This document shows positions 32,011 through 45,269 of a DNA stretch of 62,000 nt, piece by piece. The notes under the pieces are model-generated. The model was not told the DNA's origin. It saw nothing but the letters and a program-made list of their open reading frames with translations, and made no database searches. The translations under genes and the position numbers were made by a program. Position 1 is the first letter of the stretch. Each line of letters begins with the position of its first letter. This DNA is from Zygnema cylindricum (taxonomy: Eukaryota > Streptophyta > Zygnematophyceae > Zygnematales > Zygnemataceae), in NCBI GenBank assembly GCA_037447655.1, contig JBBHKE010002185.1:1-62000 (forward strand), read 5' to 3'.

Positions 32011-34222
32011 ATGGAGAAAAATATCCTCGCTTCCCTTAAAACAACAATCCAAAACGAACTTCGAAAATCAAAGAATTGTGAAATTGCTCAATATTACCTA
32101 GTGAAAGAAAACAGTGCCACTTCAAGTTGTTGGAAAAAATTTGAGCATGTGTATGAAATTAGAACATCAAACAAATACATGGTAAAAGGGGCGGGTTTTG
32201 TGGCTTGTAATACATGTTTCATAGTTTATCGATACAAGTCAGCAAACGGTACTTCAACAATCAATACTCACACATGTTTAGATTTGGCCGACATGGATAA
32301 TTCAAGAGGACTTCTTCGTAAGTTTCTTTCAAAAAAAGAGACGAAGACGAACGACCGAAAAAAAAATTGCGAAAATGGTGGCGTTGATGTGTTGTGAGGA
32401 CCTTCGACCATTTTCGATAGTCAATGGTCCAGGTAAGATTTATGTTAAATTCTATTTAAGATTGCTTGAGTGTAAATGTCATTATAACTTATTTTGTTCA
32501 TAAATTTATAAAGTTGAGCTTAGTTTGTCATGATATTGTTTTTTATTTGTCTTTCCATAAAAAAAAAAGCATTTTGGTAAAAACTTTATTTATTAATCAT
32601 GGTTAGTATTTGTATGATATTTTCTTATCGTTTTTTTTGTTATTTTCCCCAAGTTTTCAAGCATTTTTTCAAGCATTGTTTGATGTTGGTGTTTCGTCCA
32701 ACAAAAGTGTTGACATCAACCAACTACTCTCGTCCATCAATAGTGTAAAAAACTACATTATATCTTCTACGAAATATATTCGTAGTTTGATCATCCCAAA
32801 ACTTAGAGAAAATATTGATAACAATATTTTTGTCGCATTCACGACCGATCTCTGGACCGAGAAAATAAAAAGAACCTCATTCATGTCATTAATCGCTTAT
32901 TTTATTGACAAATAATTTAAACTTCATGCACGAACGCTTCAAGTCGATCATTTTCTGGAGGAAAAAAACCCTAAAAAACCCTAAATACCCGACTTTAAAA
33001 AATTGTTTGACCAATTTTGAAATGTCCAATTTTCATCGCTGCGTTGTCGTGACTGATAGTGGCTCTAACATGTGTGCGACTGAAGGTCTACCAAGTATGT
33101 TTACTTTGATACCTTGCGCGGACCATAAAATTGCAACAATTGTGATAACGATCTTGAATAAGAGCGGAACTTCCAAAAAAGTCAAATACGATGTGGGAGT
33201 TCCTGATTTCTTTAATCTAATTGACGCATGTAAATCATTGGTCGTGTTTTTCAAACAGAGTAATTTACAAAATCTTTTGAAAAACACTTTAAAACAAGAA
33301 AACTCAACGCGGTGGAATTCTTTGCTCCGAATGCTTAAGAGTATTTACCATGCATTCAATGAGATAGGACCAATCGCTCAAGCAAAAAATAAATTGATAC
33401 TTTTTGGTTGTGTCGATAAGACTCACCTTACCGAACTTATACGATTTTTGGAAAGGTTTCAAGAAGTGACCCTAAAATAAGAAAAATTCAAAGAACCAAC
33501 TTTACATTTGGTTTTGTTTGAACTATCGTCTCTCCATAACCATTGTAAGATAAGAAAAACATCTTACAATGACGGTGAAAAAGAATGCCCCGCCGATTCC
33601 CTAAACTTGCAAAAATGGAAACAACTTTTTTTGAAATTTGCAATACCGAAGTGGGGCCTTCATGAGTATCATATTGTCGCGGCTCTCTTAGATCCACGAC
33701 AAAAACAAAAGCTTGAAATAATTTGGGTATCGAAAACCGAAATTGAAAGCGCAAGGGTCAAACTTCGAGAACTCGCAAACGACCTCGGTGATGACGTTGA
33801 TTTCGGTAGTCCTCAACGTATCACAAAAAAATGAAAACATCGCAAAGTAAAGACGGTTTCCACATTATTTTGGTGAGAGCGATGAGGAAAATGAGGTTCT
33901 TATTACCACGGACAAAAAAACGCTTGTTAACGACAAAAGAAAACGTTATTTTGATTTAAAATTAATCAACGAAGAAAGATTTAACTTTAACATACTTGAA
34001 TGGTGGAAAGAAAAATCAAATGTACGTGCGAAAGATGGAGGATTTCCTATTATAGCCGGTGTTGCTAGATCTATTCTAACTATTCCGGCTTCTAGCTCCA
34101 TGTCCGAATGCAATTTTTCGGATGCCGAGAACACGATAACGAAGAAGAGGAGCTCACTAGCTGCTTTAATTGTTAGTGATTTTTTGTGTGTTAGATCTAA
34201 CCGAGATCTTTTAAATGCATAG
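32011..34222 (+). pseudogene. BED-finger hAT transposase gene (broken)
   Basis: Exon 1 (32011-32432) encodes a BED-type zinc finger (CNTC... with NTHTC, near residues 70-90) and, after a frameshift near 32370, CCEDLRPFSIV up to a GTAAGA donor. After an intron of about 215 bp, the second exon encodes FTTDLWTEK (about 32835), VVVTDSGSNMCATEG (about 33045), PCADHK, TRWNSLL (about 33310), AALLDPRQK, and the C-terminal hAT dimerisation domain (ILEWWKEKS to PASSSMSECNFSDAENTITKKRSSL, about 33990-34165). Order and motifs are those of hAT transposases, which cut and paste DNA in the nucleus. A frame change near 32905 and stops at 33478 and 33831 show it is inactive. Confidence 0.9.
32433..32647 (+). 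other. Intron in the hAT transposase gene
   Basis: Starts GTAAGATTTATG and ends near CCCCAAG before FQAFFQALFD coding. AT-rich. Phase does not match perfectly, which fits later indels. An intron at this place, after PFSIV.G, follows the domain break between the BED and catalytic parts. Confidence 0.65.
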
Positions 34223-35384
34223 TTTTTTATTTTGTTTTGTTTTCTATATATTGTTATTTTGTTAGTATTAGTTATTATGTTTTTTTTTCATTTGAATTTT
34301 TTGTTGTATTTCACAATTTTTCTGGTGTTATTATTATTTTTTTTTTTTAAACCGGAGTGTTTATTTTTATCAAATTACTAAAGCGTCGTATGTATACCAA
34401 ATTTAGATTTATAGATTTTTGTGAAGTTTTAAGTTTGAGGTTGAGAATTTGTACAATAGAGTCGAAAATAGAATGAGGTTGTTATTTGTTTATTTCTATA
34501 TTTGATGCTACAAAATATTATTTGTTTTTTTTGCTCATCACAATGTGTTTTTTGTCAATTGATTTTCTATGTGAAAACTATGATTTTTTTTTTAAACATA
34601 CATAATTGAAAATTTACCTTTTTTGCATAATTCATAACATAGTATCATAGTTGAAAGAAAAACCGTCCAAAAGTTGTAGCAAAAATATTAGATTTGCGAG
34701 AGAATAAACATTAATATAAGGGTTTAAGCATTAATCTAAGAGTTACACGCAAAATTAGGAACAAATCCCTTGAAGGAGGTGATTGTCGAGGAAAAAAAAT
34801 ATTCGTAAAGGGAGATTGCAAAAAGATAAAATAGTAAAAAGAAGAGGTACACCAGCTGTTTTTTTGCAAAGAGAGATGTACCACTACACCACTCATTATT
34901 ATTACTATTAATAAGTAGCTACTATTTATAGCCAAAACTCACAAAATATAGTTAACAACATTATTTAAATACGTGGACTATAACTTGCCACGTCTCCCAG
35001 CATTAAATAGTATTATTAATCATAATTTTCCATTTACACAACACCGCGAATCGTAATTAGCGTTATTAACGCTAATTCCGTCACCACAAATTTTGACCCA
35101 AAAACCTTAAAAAGAGTAAATAACTCTAAATTTTTCTTTACATTATTCAAGGTACTCTTTGAATTAGCGTAAACAACTTTAGTATAGTGCCATTTTAAAT
35201 AGTGTGGCTAACGTACAAAACTGTACCGTATTAACGAAAAAATTACAAAAAATGATTTAATACATGCCGTTATGATGTACCTGCGTTTTCACAAACCGCG
35301 TAGTGCAAACGTCATAATGACGTGAAATTGTACGTTTTGACAGAATGCGTTTTTACAAACCGCGTAGGGAAAACGTCAAAACAC
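34223..35384. other. 3' region of the hAT element and Stowaway-like fragment
   Basis: T-rich untranslated-like DNA to about 34700. At 35043-35165 a CACCGCGAATCGTAATTAGC stretch resembles one end of the Stowaway-type MITE at 49510 without a matching other end. GTTTTYACAAACCGCGTAG is repeated at about 35285 and 35350. The precise hAT ends and 8-bp duplication were not found. Confidence 0.45.
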
Positions 35385-35765
35385 TTTGTACTCTTTGGTA
35401 TCGTGGAAGTACGTGACGTCATGATTAGCCTCGCAAATATGACACAGTACTGTAGTAACGCTATTCATTTCGCAAATCATAGGGAACGCAACAAAGCGTC
35501 GCAAATCTGACACGGTAGTACACTATTCATTTCGCAAATCTAATAGTAATTATTGGCTTATTCATACGTCGTACATAGGTTAATTTTGTACTTTTTCGGT
35601 TACGGGCCTGCACGGTTAGTCACGAGAAATCGAGTTTCGGTTAATTTTTTTTTTTCGTAAACGACGGTTGGTTAACGTTTAACAATTTTGGAGCGTGACA
35701 TAACCTCGACCGTCGGTTACTCAGATTTTGAAAAAAAAAAAACGGTCGGTTTCGGTTATGTAAAA
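35385..35765. repeat. Right direct repeat flanking the hAT gene
   Basis: 35385-35520 matches 31323-31467 at high identity and 35515-35575 matches 31682-31760. Poly-A plus ACGGTCGGTTTCGGTTATG at about 35730 parallels 31250. Same orientation on both sides, so these are not terminal inverted repeats. Confidence 0.82.
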
Positions 35766-38040
35766 TTTTGACTTTTGCGACCTCTGGTTCACATCAAACT
35801 TTCCGTCGACCAATCTGTGAACCGATACAACCAATAATTCTCATCGATTCGCTTGAACAGGAAAACGTTTGTGCGTCCGTCCGCTTAATCTTTGACAATT
35901 CGTTACGTACCTGCTTCATTGCTTGTCTCAAAGTGCGCATACAAATTCTTTCGATTACGTGTGCTCATTTAGGTGTGCGAAGTTCTACCGGTTTTGCCAA
36001 AACAAGAAAGTTCAAGCAAACACAAACTAAGTACATGTTAACCATCGCCCCGTATTTGAATGACGCGACTTTATTTCTCACAAGATTAATAATGACTTGA
36101 CTATTTTGATTTGGAAGAAACTTAATTCGAGGATAAGTATCAAGACAAGTGTATTCTTTAACAGATGCGTTTAAAGAATTCCAATTGGTTTTACAATGTC
36201 TACTCGTTGGACTTTTTTTTTAATGATCCGGTTTTGCTATTAACGATGTTTATTGGTTATTAAGTATAGTATAAAACGCATTGGTTACTTACATTCTACC
36301 TGAGTGAATATATTGCACAACTCTTTGGCGTTGAGAAGTAGTCATAAACATAAACTTTGAACGTGTTAGTTCATTGTAAACTACGTTAATGGAAAAATCC
36401 GTCATCGAAAAACGACCTTGATGTATGACTATATGCAAACAATGAATTCATGTTTAGTATGCCCTTAACGTCGCCGTGGCAAAAAAATAAACATGCTCCC
36501 AACGACATTTGTAAAATTTGATTCGTGGAAATTTAACAATCGGTGGATATTTTTCTCGCTTTTGTTAATGCAATTTCAAAAAATCAAAAACCAAAGATCA
36601 AACATCGAACATCAAAACAACAAAACATAAAAAATCTAAAATACATCGTTTGATATTCGACATCTACCATTCCACCATCCACAAATCCAGCCCCGTCCTC
36701 TACACCCCCACCATCCCCCATTCATTATTCAGCATCCAAAGTCTAAAATCCAACATCCAAACAAAGAAAACAAACATCTAACATTCTATAAACATCAAGA
36801 ACTTGATCCGTACCATCCACCACTATCCATCGTCCACCACCAAAAATGGAAAATGTAGGCATCAAACTTCACACAAGAAACATAAATCAGAATTCTATGT
36901 CCACAATATACCAACATTTCACATCCGCCACCACATACTCCGAGCCTCCACCACCGCCCACTGTCCATAATGCACCCAACATCAAACATTAAAAAGCGAA
37001 TATCTAGCATCACACATGAAGCACCAAACCTTAAAAATATATATCTTACATCAATGTTTAAGAAAGACCAATGAATAATGTTGAAGATGAATATGCGATT
37101 CTTAAACATTGGTCAATATTTTTCATCAATATGCTTATTATTTCATGTTTTTTTCACAAAACTAAACTTTATTTTACATTCAATATTGACCTACCAAACA
37201 CCGCAATAGGGAATTACTCTTGACAGTTCATTGTTGATTCAAGTAACACCACATGAGATCATATTTTTGTTCACAGGTTTGTTTGTATGGTTTGTTTGCC
37301 TGAAAATTACTACAATGTCCAACTGATTAACAGTTTTTCCGGGTTTGATAAGTTTAATACACTAAATGTTATGAGTTTAAAATCATGAAATTAACAAATT
37401 TAGGAAAGCACTTTCGAAAATGTTAACAAAAGACTTAGGTCCTATATGTTTTTGATTATTATAGGAATAATGGTGTTTTAGAGACATGATTATATCAAAT
37501 CGAGTTGTTGTCGAGATATTCGAAAGTTGGCATTTCCATTGGTCGCAAATATTTTGTGCTTTGGACTAGCCCCATAACACTTGTAATTGTACCTGCGCCA
37601 ATAGGTCTCGTTTACGTATTGACACAAAATATTACTTCCTAAAATATTTTTGTAGCTTTGATTTGGTGATTGTATTATGTATGCAATTGTGGTGGAATGT
37701 TGATGTGTTTACAAAGTCTATCCCTCAATTGTTTTTTTCATTGGGTACTAGATTTTGAGGCATTAGAGACTAATGAATAGCGATTAACAGTCTCATTATC
37801 TTGCCTTTGCTAAAAGGAACGCCTTGCAACCACAAAAATAAAGTACATTGTTTACGAAACTTGAAGAAATACTAGTCTAGCTTAGGACTGGTAACTCTTC
37901 CAAATACCCTTGTACAAGTGTACTACCTTGACAACATTTGTTGAGATATCTACTTGTGGGGTTTTGAAGTAACACGAAACATGTAAATAAGAGTTAATTT
38001 TACTATCCCTTTGTTGGATTGGCACGTGAATGCCGGTTTA
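35766..38040. other. Non-coding, nothing recognised
   Basis: 36600-37030 is rich in CCACCATCC and ACATC words on the plus strand. No domain, RNA gene or element boundary is supported. Confidence 0.45.
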
Positions 38041-38150
38041 ATACGGGGTAGAATGTGATACGTCTGACAGCTCAAGTCAGAGGTCCCAGGTTCGAGCCCT
38101 GGCCGGCTCACTTTTCCCTAGTATGGGACATACCGAATCCTGGATTTCAC
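38041..38150 (+). mobile_element. tRNA-derived SINE head
   Basis: TCTGAC-AGCTCAA-GTCAGA (38063-38081) folds as an anticodon arm with a 7-base loop. CCAGG-TTCGAGC-CCTGG (38086-38102) is a perfect T-arm containing the B box GGTTCGAGCCC. The 5' half of a tRNA is not well kept and the loop lacks U33, so it is not a functional tRNA. The next 50 bases (GTATGGGACATACCGAATCC) match the minus-strand copy near 44000, showing a family. Confidence 0.7.
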
Positions 38151-38154
38151 GGAA

Positions 38155-39232
38155 ATCAACACCCTTATCTCCTTTCTCTCTCTTCTATCCCTTGTCTTTT
38201 TTCTCTCCCTCCTCTCTCCCCCTCTCGTTCCTCTCACACTCCTTTTTGCCTCCTCTCACTCCTGCCCCCTCCCTCTCCAAACTTTCTATCCTCTCCTCTC
38301 CCGATTATCCCTCTTGCTTCTCTCCCTCCTATTCTCTCCTTTTTCTCCCTTTTCTCTTTTCTCCATCCTCTTGTTTTTTTCCTTCTTCTCCCTCTTCTCC
38401 CTTCTCCGTTTTTGAGGTTGACTGTGACTCTGATCAGAAAGTGACTTGACTGGTAGATTTTTCTCGATGGACCTACCGGTTATCAAGTCGAGAAAAATAG
38501 GGAATAAAGGGGTATAAAGGGGTATAAATGGGGATTAAAATGCGATGAGTTGTCGGACCAATTTAGGAGTTCGTCATGATTGTTCCAAATTGGCTTACGT
38601 TATAGAAGGCCAAGCAGTTAAAAGAAAATGCTCAATGTATACGGGGGCGATGGTTTTTGATCTAGTGCTTGAAGTGATGCTTAAAAAATGTCATACACAC
38701 GATTAAAAAACATTAGAAATACATAAGTAAAACGTTTCATAAACACTTGAATAAAGTGAAACAATATTTGTAGTAGAAATATGATTGACCATCTGACGTA
38801 AAGGCCATACCATGAATCCTCCAAATTATTTGTCTACTACAATACTTATACTTAAAATTATGCTTGTACTATCAAAAAGTCATTCATGATTTTGTTTCGC
38901 ATGTATTTCCTTCATATTCAATATTGTCATCCAATTTTTGTCTCAAGGTGGATAACAACATAATATAGTGTTTTATTCTTGCTGTCGCTCCAATTCCGCA
39001 TTCCGCATCGTAATAAAATCTGCTTACGTAGTGAAAGGCTGAAGTTAAACATTTCTCCATCATCATATGTCATATTGTTGTTTGATCGCAATCTCTACTC
39101 GAAGGCACACATATAAGCACATCAAAATAAAATGTAGAGACTAGTTAAAATAAAATCAAAAAGGGTCAAGCTCCACGCCACTCAACAAATATCCTTTAAT
39201 TCAAACTTAATACAATTAAACTTGTAGAAACC
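38155..39232 (+). repeat. 1.1-kb duplicated block, copy 1
   Basis: A CT-rich start (38160-38400) then a body with GATGGACCTACCGGTTATCA, CCAAATTGGCTTACG and ATCCTTTAATTCAAACTTAA. It parallels 45270-46340 nearly to the end in the same orientation. No protein domain. The SINE head lies immediately upstream only in this copy. Confidence 0.85.
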
Positions 39233-39239
39233 TGTTTTA

Positions 39240-42200
39240 AAAAACAAATAGCATTAATATTAGTTTGGCACTTAACGCCAAGTTGTGTGCCAACTTTGTG
39301 GCGTCTAAGTTGAGCTGTCATCAATACCATTTGAAGTACAAGTGTACTATTTTGACAACATTTGTTGAGATACCTACTTGTGGGGTTTGGAAGTAGTACA
39401 CAACATGTAAATAAGATTAAATTTCAACGGCAAATCTTATTTCTTTACGCTATTTAATGCTTCAAATTTTGTAATGTTCCTGTTCTTCCGACAATTGATT
39501 GGTACAAGTTAATTTACATGCAAAACGCTTTTAAAGTTGTATAAAATGAGATGTAAGTGGACACTATGTACCGAAACGAGCTTGCTGTACTCAACACTTA
39601 TTTCGATGAACATATTATAAAATAGTTAACACTAAATAAAACCTTTCCATGTTAGCGTTAATTCCATTTTTATGTTAATAACACTGATTTATGATTTTGG
39701 GCCGAAAAAAGCCGCAACAAATTAGTGTTAGTGACACTAATGAATAATAACCGTAGTGTCCAAAGGGCTACACTTGAAAGAACTAGGGTCACACATGGCG
39801 AGTAAAGAAACCGTTGTTAAACTAAAGCATCACACATTAGGAGTCAAGGGACCAAACGCTAATGCATCGATTTCAAGACCTGAGTGGCCGAGCCTACACA
39901 CCATGAGCAGGTCGTATGGCACATCTCGCCGTGGGCTTGACATAACGCCCAACATAATGGTTCTTACTTTTCCCAAAAAATTTAGCTGTCGGTCCTTATG
40001 CCCTCGCCGATTTAAAAGACGTGCGTCTTTGAACGATTTTTCCTATGTTTTTTAAGACGCCTTCGGGTCCCTCTAAGGAACTATTCCCTTGTTTGGAGGC
40101 CATGGGAGTACGTATCCTAATTTCCCTTGACTTAGTGATGACATGTGGTTCCGGGCTTTGAGAAGCCCTTCTACTATTCTTTTTAATTCTTTACCTCCTT
40201 TGAAGCGTCCAAGATATGTGAATAAACGCTACATGATGATTGTGACCCCGGACAAGGTCTTTGAAGATTTATGGCTCGTAAGGTGATTTACCTTACAATG
40301 TCAATTAAAATAACCTTAAGGTGTCCTCAAAGCAAAAGCAAAAAAATCTGCTTCCGACCAAGATCAATTTTTCCCTTATAAAATACGGTTTTGGATGTGG
40401 CTTATCTGACTCTCTAGGGTCACTTATATTATCCTAGTCATTCTCAAGGACCTTTAATTTTAACTAATGTTGCCAAATTTCTCACCTTCGTGCCTCCAAC
40501 GTCTTCCTCATTTTCTTGATTAAACAGATCATCTTATAATGTAAGCCTTTCAATTCAAGGGTGGAATTAGAAGGCGTTGACGGGTTGAATTAGAAGCCCT
40601 CCCTCACCTTTTCTTTGACACGGGTGCTTTGTGCCTCGGCGGTTTTGGAAAAATAGGCTATTTCAATGTTCCCCCATGGCCATCTCTTCCTACCTTAGAT
40701 TGTAGGAGCATGCTATATATTTTTGAAACCTCTCCTATATGTGGCCTTAAAGCGATTGGGAAACTCCCTGTTTCTCTTGATCCAATAAAATTCGGTAGGG
40801 TCGCATAGGTTCTCTATGTCCTACCCTTTCCTATTTTTCTTGACTCATTTCCTCCATGAGCGTGGTATTTTGAACTCTATAAACACTCCTTTCGATTTTT
40901 TTCAGTCATTGAAACCTTGTCACCTGTCTTATCTGTTTCAACAGCTTTGTCACATGCCCCAGTCCTTAGGTTGGTGAAACACGCTCCTAGTTGTTGTCCG
41001 CCAATTTCTGTCCTATTCTAGTTCCCCAACCTAGTTCATCCGCCTTCTTTTGTTATTCCTTAAGCCTGAGGTGTGTTACCCAAATTCCTATCTACTAGTC
41101 GTTCTTCCTACACCCCATTTTCCTGTTTCTTTTCTTGGACCTCCCTAATTTTTATGCTTATCGACGTCCAAGCTTGCTGGGAAGGGTTTGGGGTTCTCGG
41201 CAGATTTCGAAGGCCTTTCGCCGGTCAAAATATAGATCTTTTCTAAAGAAGCCACCAGCCTATTTACGTGCCGACCAAGTTGCTACATTTTTTAGGCATG
41301 ACTACCAACAAGGATGTTTCAGTGTCTTCTCCAATGTTAGGATCGAATTTATATCCTTAAAGGCTATAAGGTTTGACCTATTTCCTTTTCTGTCTTTAAT
41401 CCACGGTGGATCCCACTTATGACGAGCTTACATGCAACAATTTCTTAACGTGAGCCCTTTGAAATGGCGTCAACCCGTACGGTCTTGGGACTCCAATTTC
41501 CGATGATCTTTTGGTGGCAAAGATTTTTCCCTTTTTTTCCTTGGTGAGGACCCTCATTCCTTGAGCCCTTGTTTCTTGTTTCGTTTTCTTGATCACTTTC
41601 TCCATTGTAAATTCTACTGTGGGTGCTTAAATCTTCCCCAATTCTAGTTCTTGCATATTTTTTTCCATGTTGTTTCGTAGTGGTTTTAATTCATGGGAAT
41701 TTCCTTTAGAGTTTAGATTTTTAGGTCATCCCGTACGTATTTCATGATCGGTTTATACCACCATCACTCCGCACGCATTTTCTTAAGACCTTTGAAGTTC
41801 GAACTGCTTATCTTGCTCAAAGGTAGGTCCTCTTCAACCCAAGGTGTTCTCCCTTTGTTTCCACAAAAGAAATTTTGTCTAGCTTGCCATCTATCTGGCT
41901 GTAGGTGGGCTCCTATATATCCTACACGGCTACCAATGCAGTGTGTGTTTCTTCCTGGTGCGTCAAGAAGGTGTTGATTTTAGGCGATATCGGACGATAT
42001 TATTTACGGATATCGGAGCGCTGATATTGTGTACGGAAATCGAATCGCCGATATTGTACGGACGGCAGGATTGAATCGTACGGAATCAAGTGACGATTCC
42101 ACGACAGACATTTTTCGGCGGAAACTCTGACGTATATTTGGGCGCAGTCACCGACGGCTGACATTGTCTGTTTTGGCGTGTAGTCATTGGACCACACAGT

Positions 42201-43740
42201 GCACACATTCAGCAACAACATTGGAGTGCACATGTACAAATAGAGATTCATTGCATAGGCAAAGAACTATCTCTCTCACACATCATATCACAGGATAGCA
42301 AGATTGTGTAGACAATGGTGTTTAGCACTTTATTGATAGAAACACATTGTACACACAGAGAGATCACAGATCATAGAGATTAGAGATTAGACATTCAGAT
42401 CTTAGGAGGAGAATCGATAGGGAAATATCCAAGAGACAACTGTAATTTCTACCTTTTATAATCCTATTTAAAGCTGCCTAAACCTGCCTCATCTATTGTC
42501 TACATCTAATTCTACTCCCATCTCTAACCCTTTGTGAGCCACATACCGGCACCCTTTGTAGTGTATGTTCTAGGCATTTCTACTTTAGCCCTCGGCCAAG
42601 GGCTAAGGTGAGCACCTAAAACTAATAGAAGGTGGTCTCTTGTTCCCTCGGAAACTCTTAGTTTCCGTAACCAAAGCCCTCTGGTCTTAGCCTCTAAATT
42701 TTTTTCCTCTAGCACCGTTGCCATTCTTTAAAGATATCTTTTTAAAAAAACGGTGTAATCTCTCTCATTTTCACCTTTAAATCCTGATTTCACTTTTTTA
42801 ATTTGAAAAGGGTCCCCTTCGAAACGATTATTAACCCCTATGCTGTGACCTTGTTGCGTGTCTTTTCTATTATATACGGAGCGTATCCTTCTCTCCACTT
42901 CGAACTACGTTTCTGTACATTTCTCCTTCAATAAATAAAGACTTATCTCCGAGACCTATTTGACGGGAGAGGACTTTCGAAGTTGCATGATGTTTCTTTT
43001 TGTCTTTGCGTCCCCACTTTTGTGGATCGGATCCCTACAAAAGCAGACCCTCAACTAGGCTTCTTTTGGTTCAACATCGTCCTTGGGTCATCCTTGATTT
43101 GGTGGAAAGTTTAGATTGTCGTGTTCTCTCTACCCCATCATGCTCTGTCTATATATTAAGCTCCGGAGTCCCACATTTCCACTCCTCTTCTCAAAACATA
43201 TTTTTTTTTTGGCCTGCCGATGTACCTTCCCTAAACAAAGAAATTAATGTTCACCTCTCCCCTTTCCTATTCAATATTATAAAAATATTTTAAAACTGGC
43301 CACAATTTCTCTCGGGTTACTACCCGTTCTTGCCGACAAGCAAGAATTTCAAAAATTGGTCACAGTTTCTCTTAGGTTGTGACCCTTTTCTGCTAACGAG
43401 CAGGGACGTAGTCAAAAGATTGGGAAATTTTTTGGAAAAGATTGGAATTTTTGCTCAAAGTCTCGAAGATGGACAACGTCGTTAGTTTGGTCCACCAGGA
43501 GCATCGTCTTCTTCCTCTCTAGGAATGGTATCGGACTCTTAGCCGCTATATTCCGCAACATGGATCATTGGACCATTTTCAATTCATTCTAAGGACATTC
43601 GATTGATAGAAACGAAACGGTAAACACAAATTTTGCTGGAATAAACAAATCCTAAGTAAGATGGCAAGTGACCACCCAATGGTGGTCCAATCACATTCCA
43701 TGTCCTATAATATCAGATTTGGACTATTTTCAGTCTAACT
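39240..43740. other. Decayed, unassigned DNA with an LTR-like promoter stretch
   Basis: 39750-41700 has long broken frames on both strands that match no family I can name; it may be a very old transposon. Around 41980-42060 TATCGG-rich DNA resembles hAT-MITE ends. Near 42390-42480 the minus strand has TATAAAAGG and purine-rich DNA like an LTR promoter. Near 42580 GCCCTCGGCCAAGGGC is palindromic. No gene is called. Confidence 0.35.
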
Positions 43741-43744
43741 TGAC

Positions 43745-44130
43745 GCTAAAATGAGGCTCCTATGTGTGTTATACTATCCTTCCATGCTGTTCCACAAGCT
43801 CCCAAGGCTACACTTAGGGTAAGGAAATCTGCCTTTAGATCTGTGACCATAGCTCCTCTATCCCACAATACGGACGCGTTAAAAGAGGGGAAAAGGGGGA
43901 AAAAGGCTGCCAAGGCTACACTTAGGGTAAGTAAATCTGCCTTTGGATCGGTGACCATAGCTCATCTATCCCACAATACGGACGCGTTGTTTTCCGCAAA
44001 ATCCGGGATTCGGTATGTCCCACACTATGGGAAATTGAGTCGGTCAGGACTCGAATCTGGACCTTTCACTAAGCACCTTTCACTAACCAGTTAACGCACT
44101 AACCACTCTGCAACCAGCTCGATGTAGAGC
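43745..44130 (-). mobile_element. tRNA-derived SINE, minus-strand copy with tandem 111-bp body
   Basis: On the minus strand GCAGAGTGGTTAGTGCG (A-box type, near 44110) precedes ATTCGAGTCC (B-box type, near 44050). This is followed by GTGTGGGACATACCGAATCC, shared with 38041-38150. The downstream body has two tandem copies of a 111-bp unit (CCAAGGCTACACTTAGGGTA on the plus strand at 43800 and 43911). No coding. Confidence 0.75.
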
Positions 44131-45240
44131 TTGGCGGGTCCGACCCATTTAATTCGGGCGGCGTCGAGTATGGATTTACCATATTATACCTCATATTGAA
44201 CCGACATCCACGTGCCAATTCAAGGTTTTGACATCCGCATGAAATCGTGTATACATGCACTAATTTGGACTTAATCGTGTATACATGCACTAATTTGGAC
44301 TTACGGGGAGTGGATGACGACATTCCCTAAGGCATCTCGTTCTACGTACAAAGAGTGATGACGTTGGGAAGGTTGCGAAGCGCTCCTCCTCACTTGTCCT
44401 CTGTGTCTTACTGTCCTTTCCTATTGCAGGATGTTGACTTTCACCCAGTGGTTCTTCCCACGTCTCAATTCCCATGCCACTTCTACATTCCCATGTCGTC
44501 GTCGATTGGTGAAGATGTCGTAATTTTTTATCTACAAATTTCCCACATGCGTTCATCTTTCTGTCACGGTTGCTTGGTCTTAGCATTAGTAGTAATTTCA
44601 CATGAGATTAAGGTATCTTCTTTCAGTATATCGCAGTTGCTACGTCTTGGCATTGGTAGTGATTTCGTATGAGATTTGGGTGTCTTCTTTCGGTACCTTG
44701 AGTAAACCCCAATAATTCACATCAAGTCTCAAATTCCCCAAGCATGCATTCACCACGATTTGCCAACATATATCGTCACGGAGCTAGTAATGATCTTATC
44801 GTTCCGTTGTTCTAATTCGCCGATATCCTTCTTGTGCCAATGATGAATTGGCACTTTCTGTCCGTCATTCCAATTCCTCCTTCATCCTCGATCTTCCACC
44901 CATTGCCAAGGACTCTCTCAAGCCCAATGCTTCAATTTTCTCCTTGCTGCTACCCCCACCGAGGAGGCAATTCTTCCCGTTTGGGCCACAAGGGCCGTGG
45001 GAACAGACACCCCAAACCGTATTTGGACCCTGACCTCCAAACCATTCTCCCAAATCTATGTCGCCCATTGCCCCGCGTTTTACTTGTATCGGTAACTAAT
45101 CATTCTCGGCATTGAATCATTCCCCTTTAGACATCAGACGTCCAATGTACTGAGTCATATAACTTGTTGCTCTAACTTTTGCTCTCTACAATGATTTATC
45201 CTTTTTCAACTATCTTGGCAACCCAAAAATTTTTTTTTTT
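44131..45240. other. Non-coding, short tandem duplication
   Basis: TCGTGTATACATGCACTAAT is repeated in tandem at about 44247 and 44276. Nothing else is recognised. Confidence 0.45.
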
Positions 45241-45269
45241 CTTTGGACATTGATCTAATTCCGCTTGAC

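Noticed and set aside
38041-38112. Functional tRNA gene
   Set aside because: T-arm and anticodon-like arm are good, but the 5' acceptor and D-arm do not pair and the loop lacks U33. The family relation to 44000 shows a SINE.
38055-38449. Ser/Leu/Pro-rich open frames
   Set aside because: They lie in the CT-rich lead of a duplicated non-coding block. The second copy at 45243-45581 gives similar frames for the same reason.
39756-40055. Possible protein-coding gene on the plus strand
   Set aside because: No recognisable domain, frames break soon after and codon pattern is not convincing; left as decayed DNA.
40600-40700. DTG-like aspartic protease motif (FFDTGALC)
   Set aside because: Isolated three-residue match with no neighbouring gag, integrase or RT signals.
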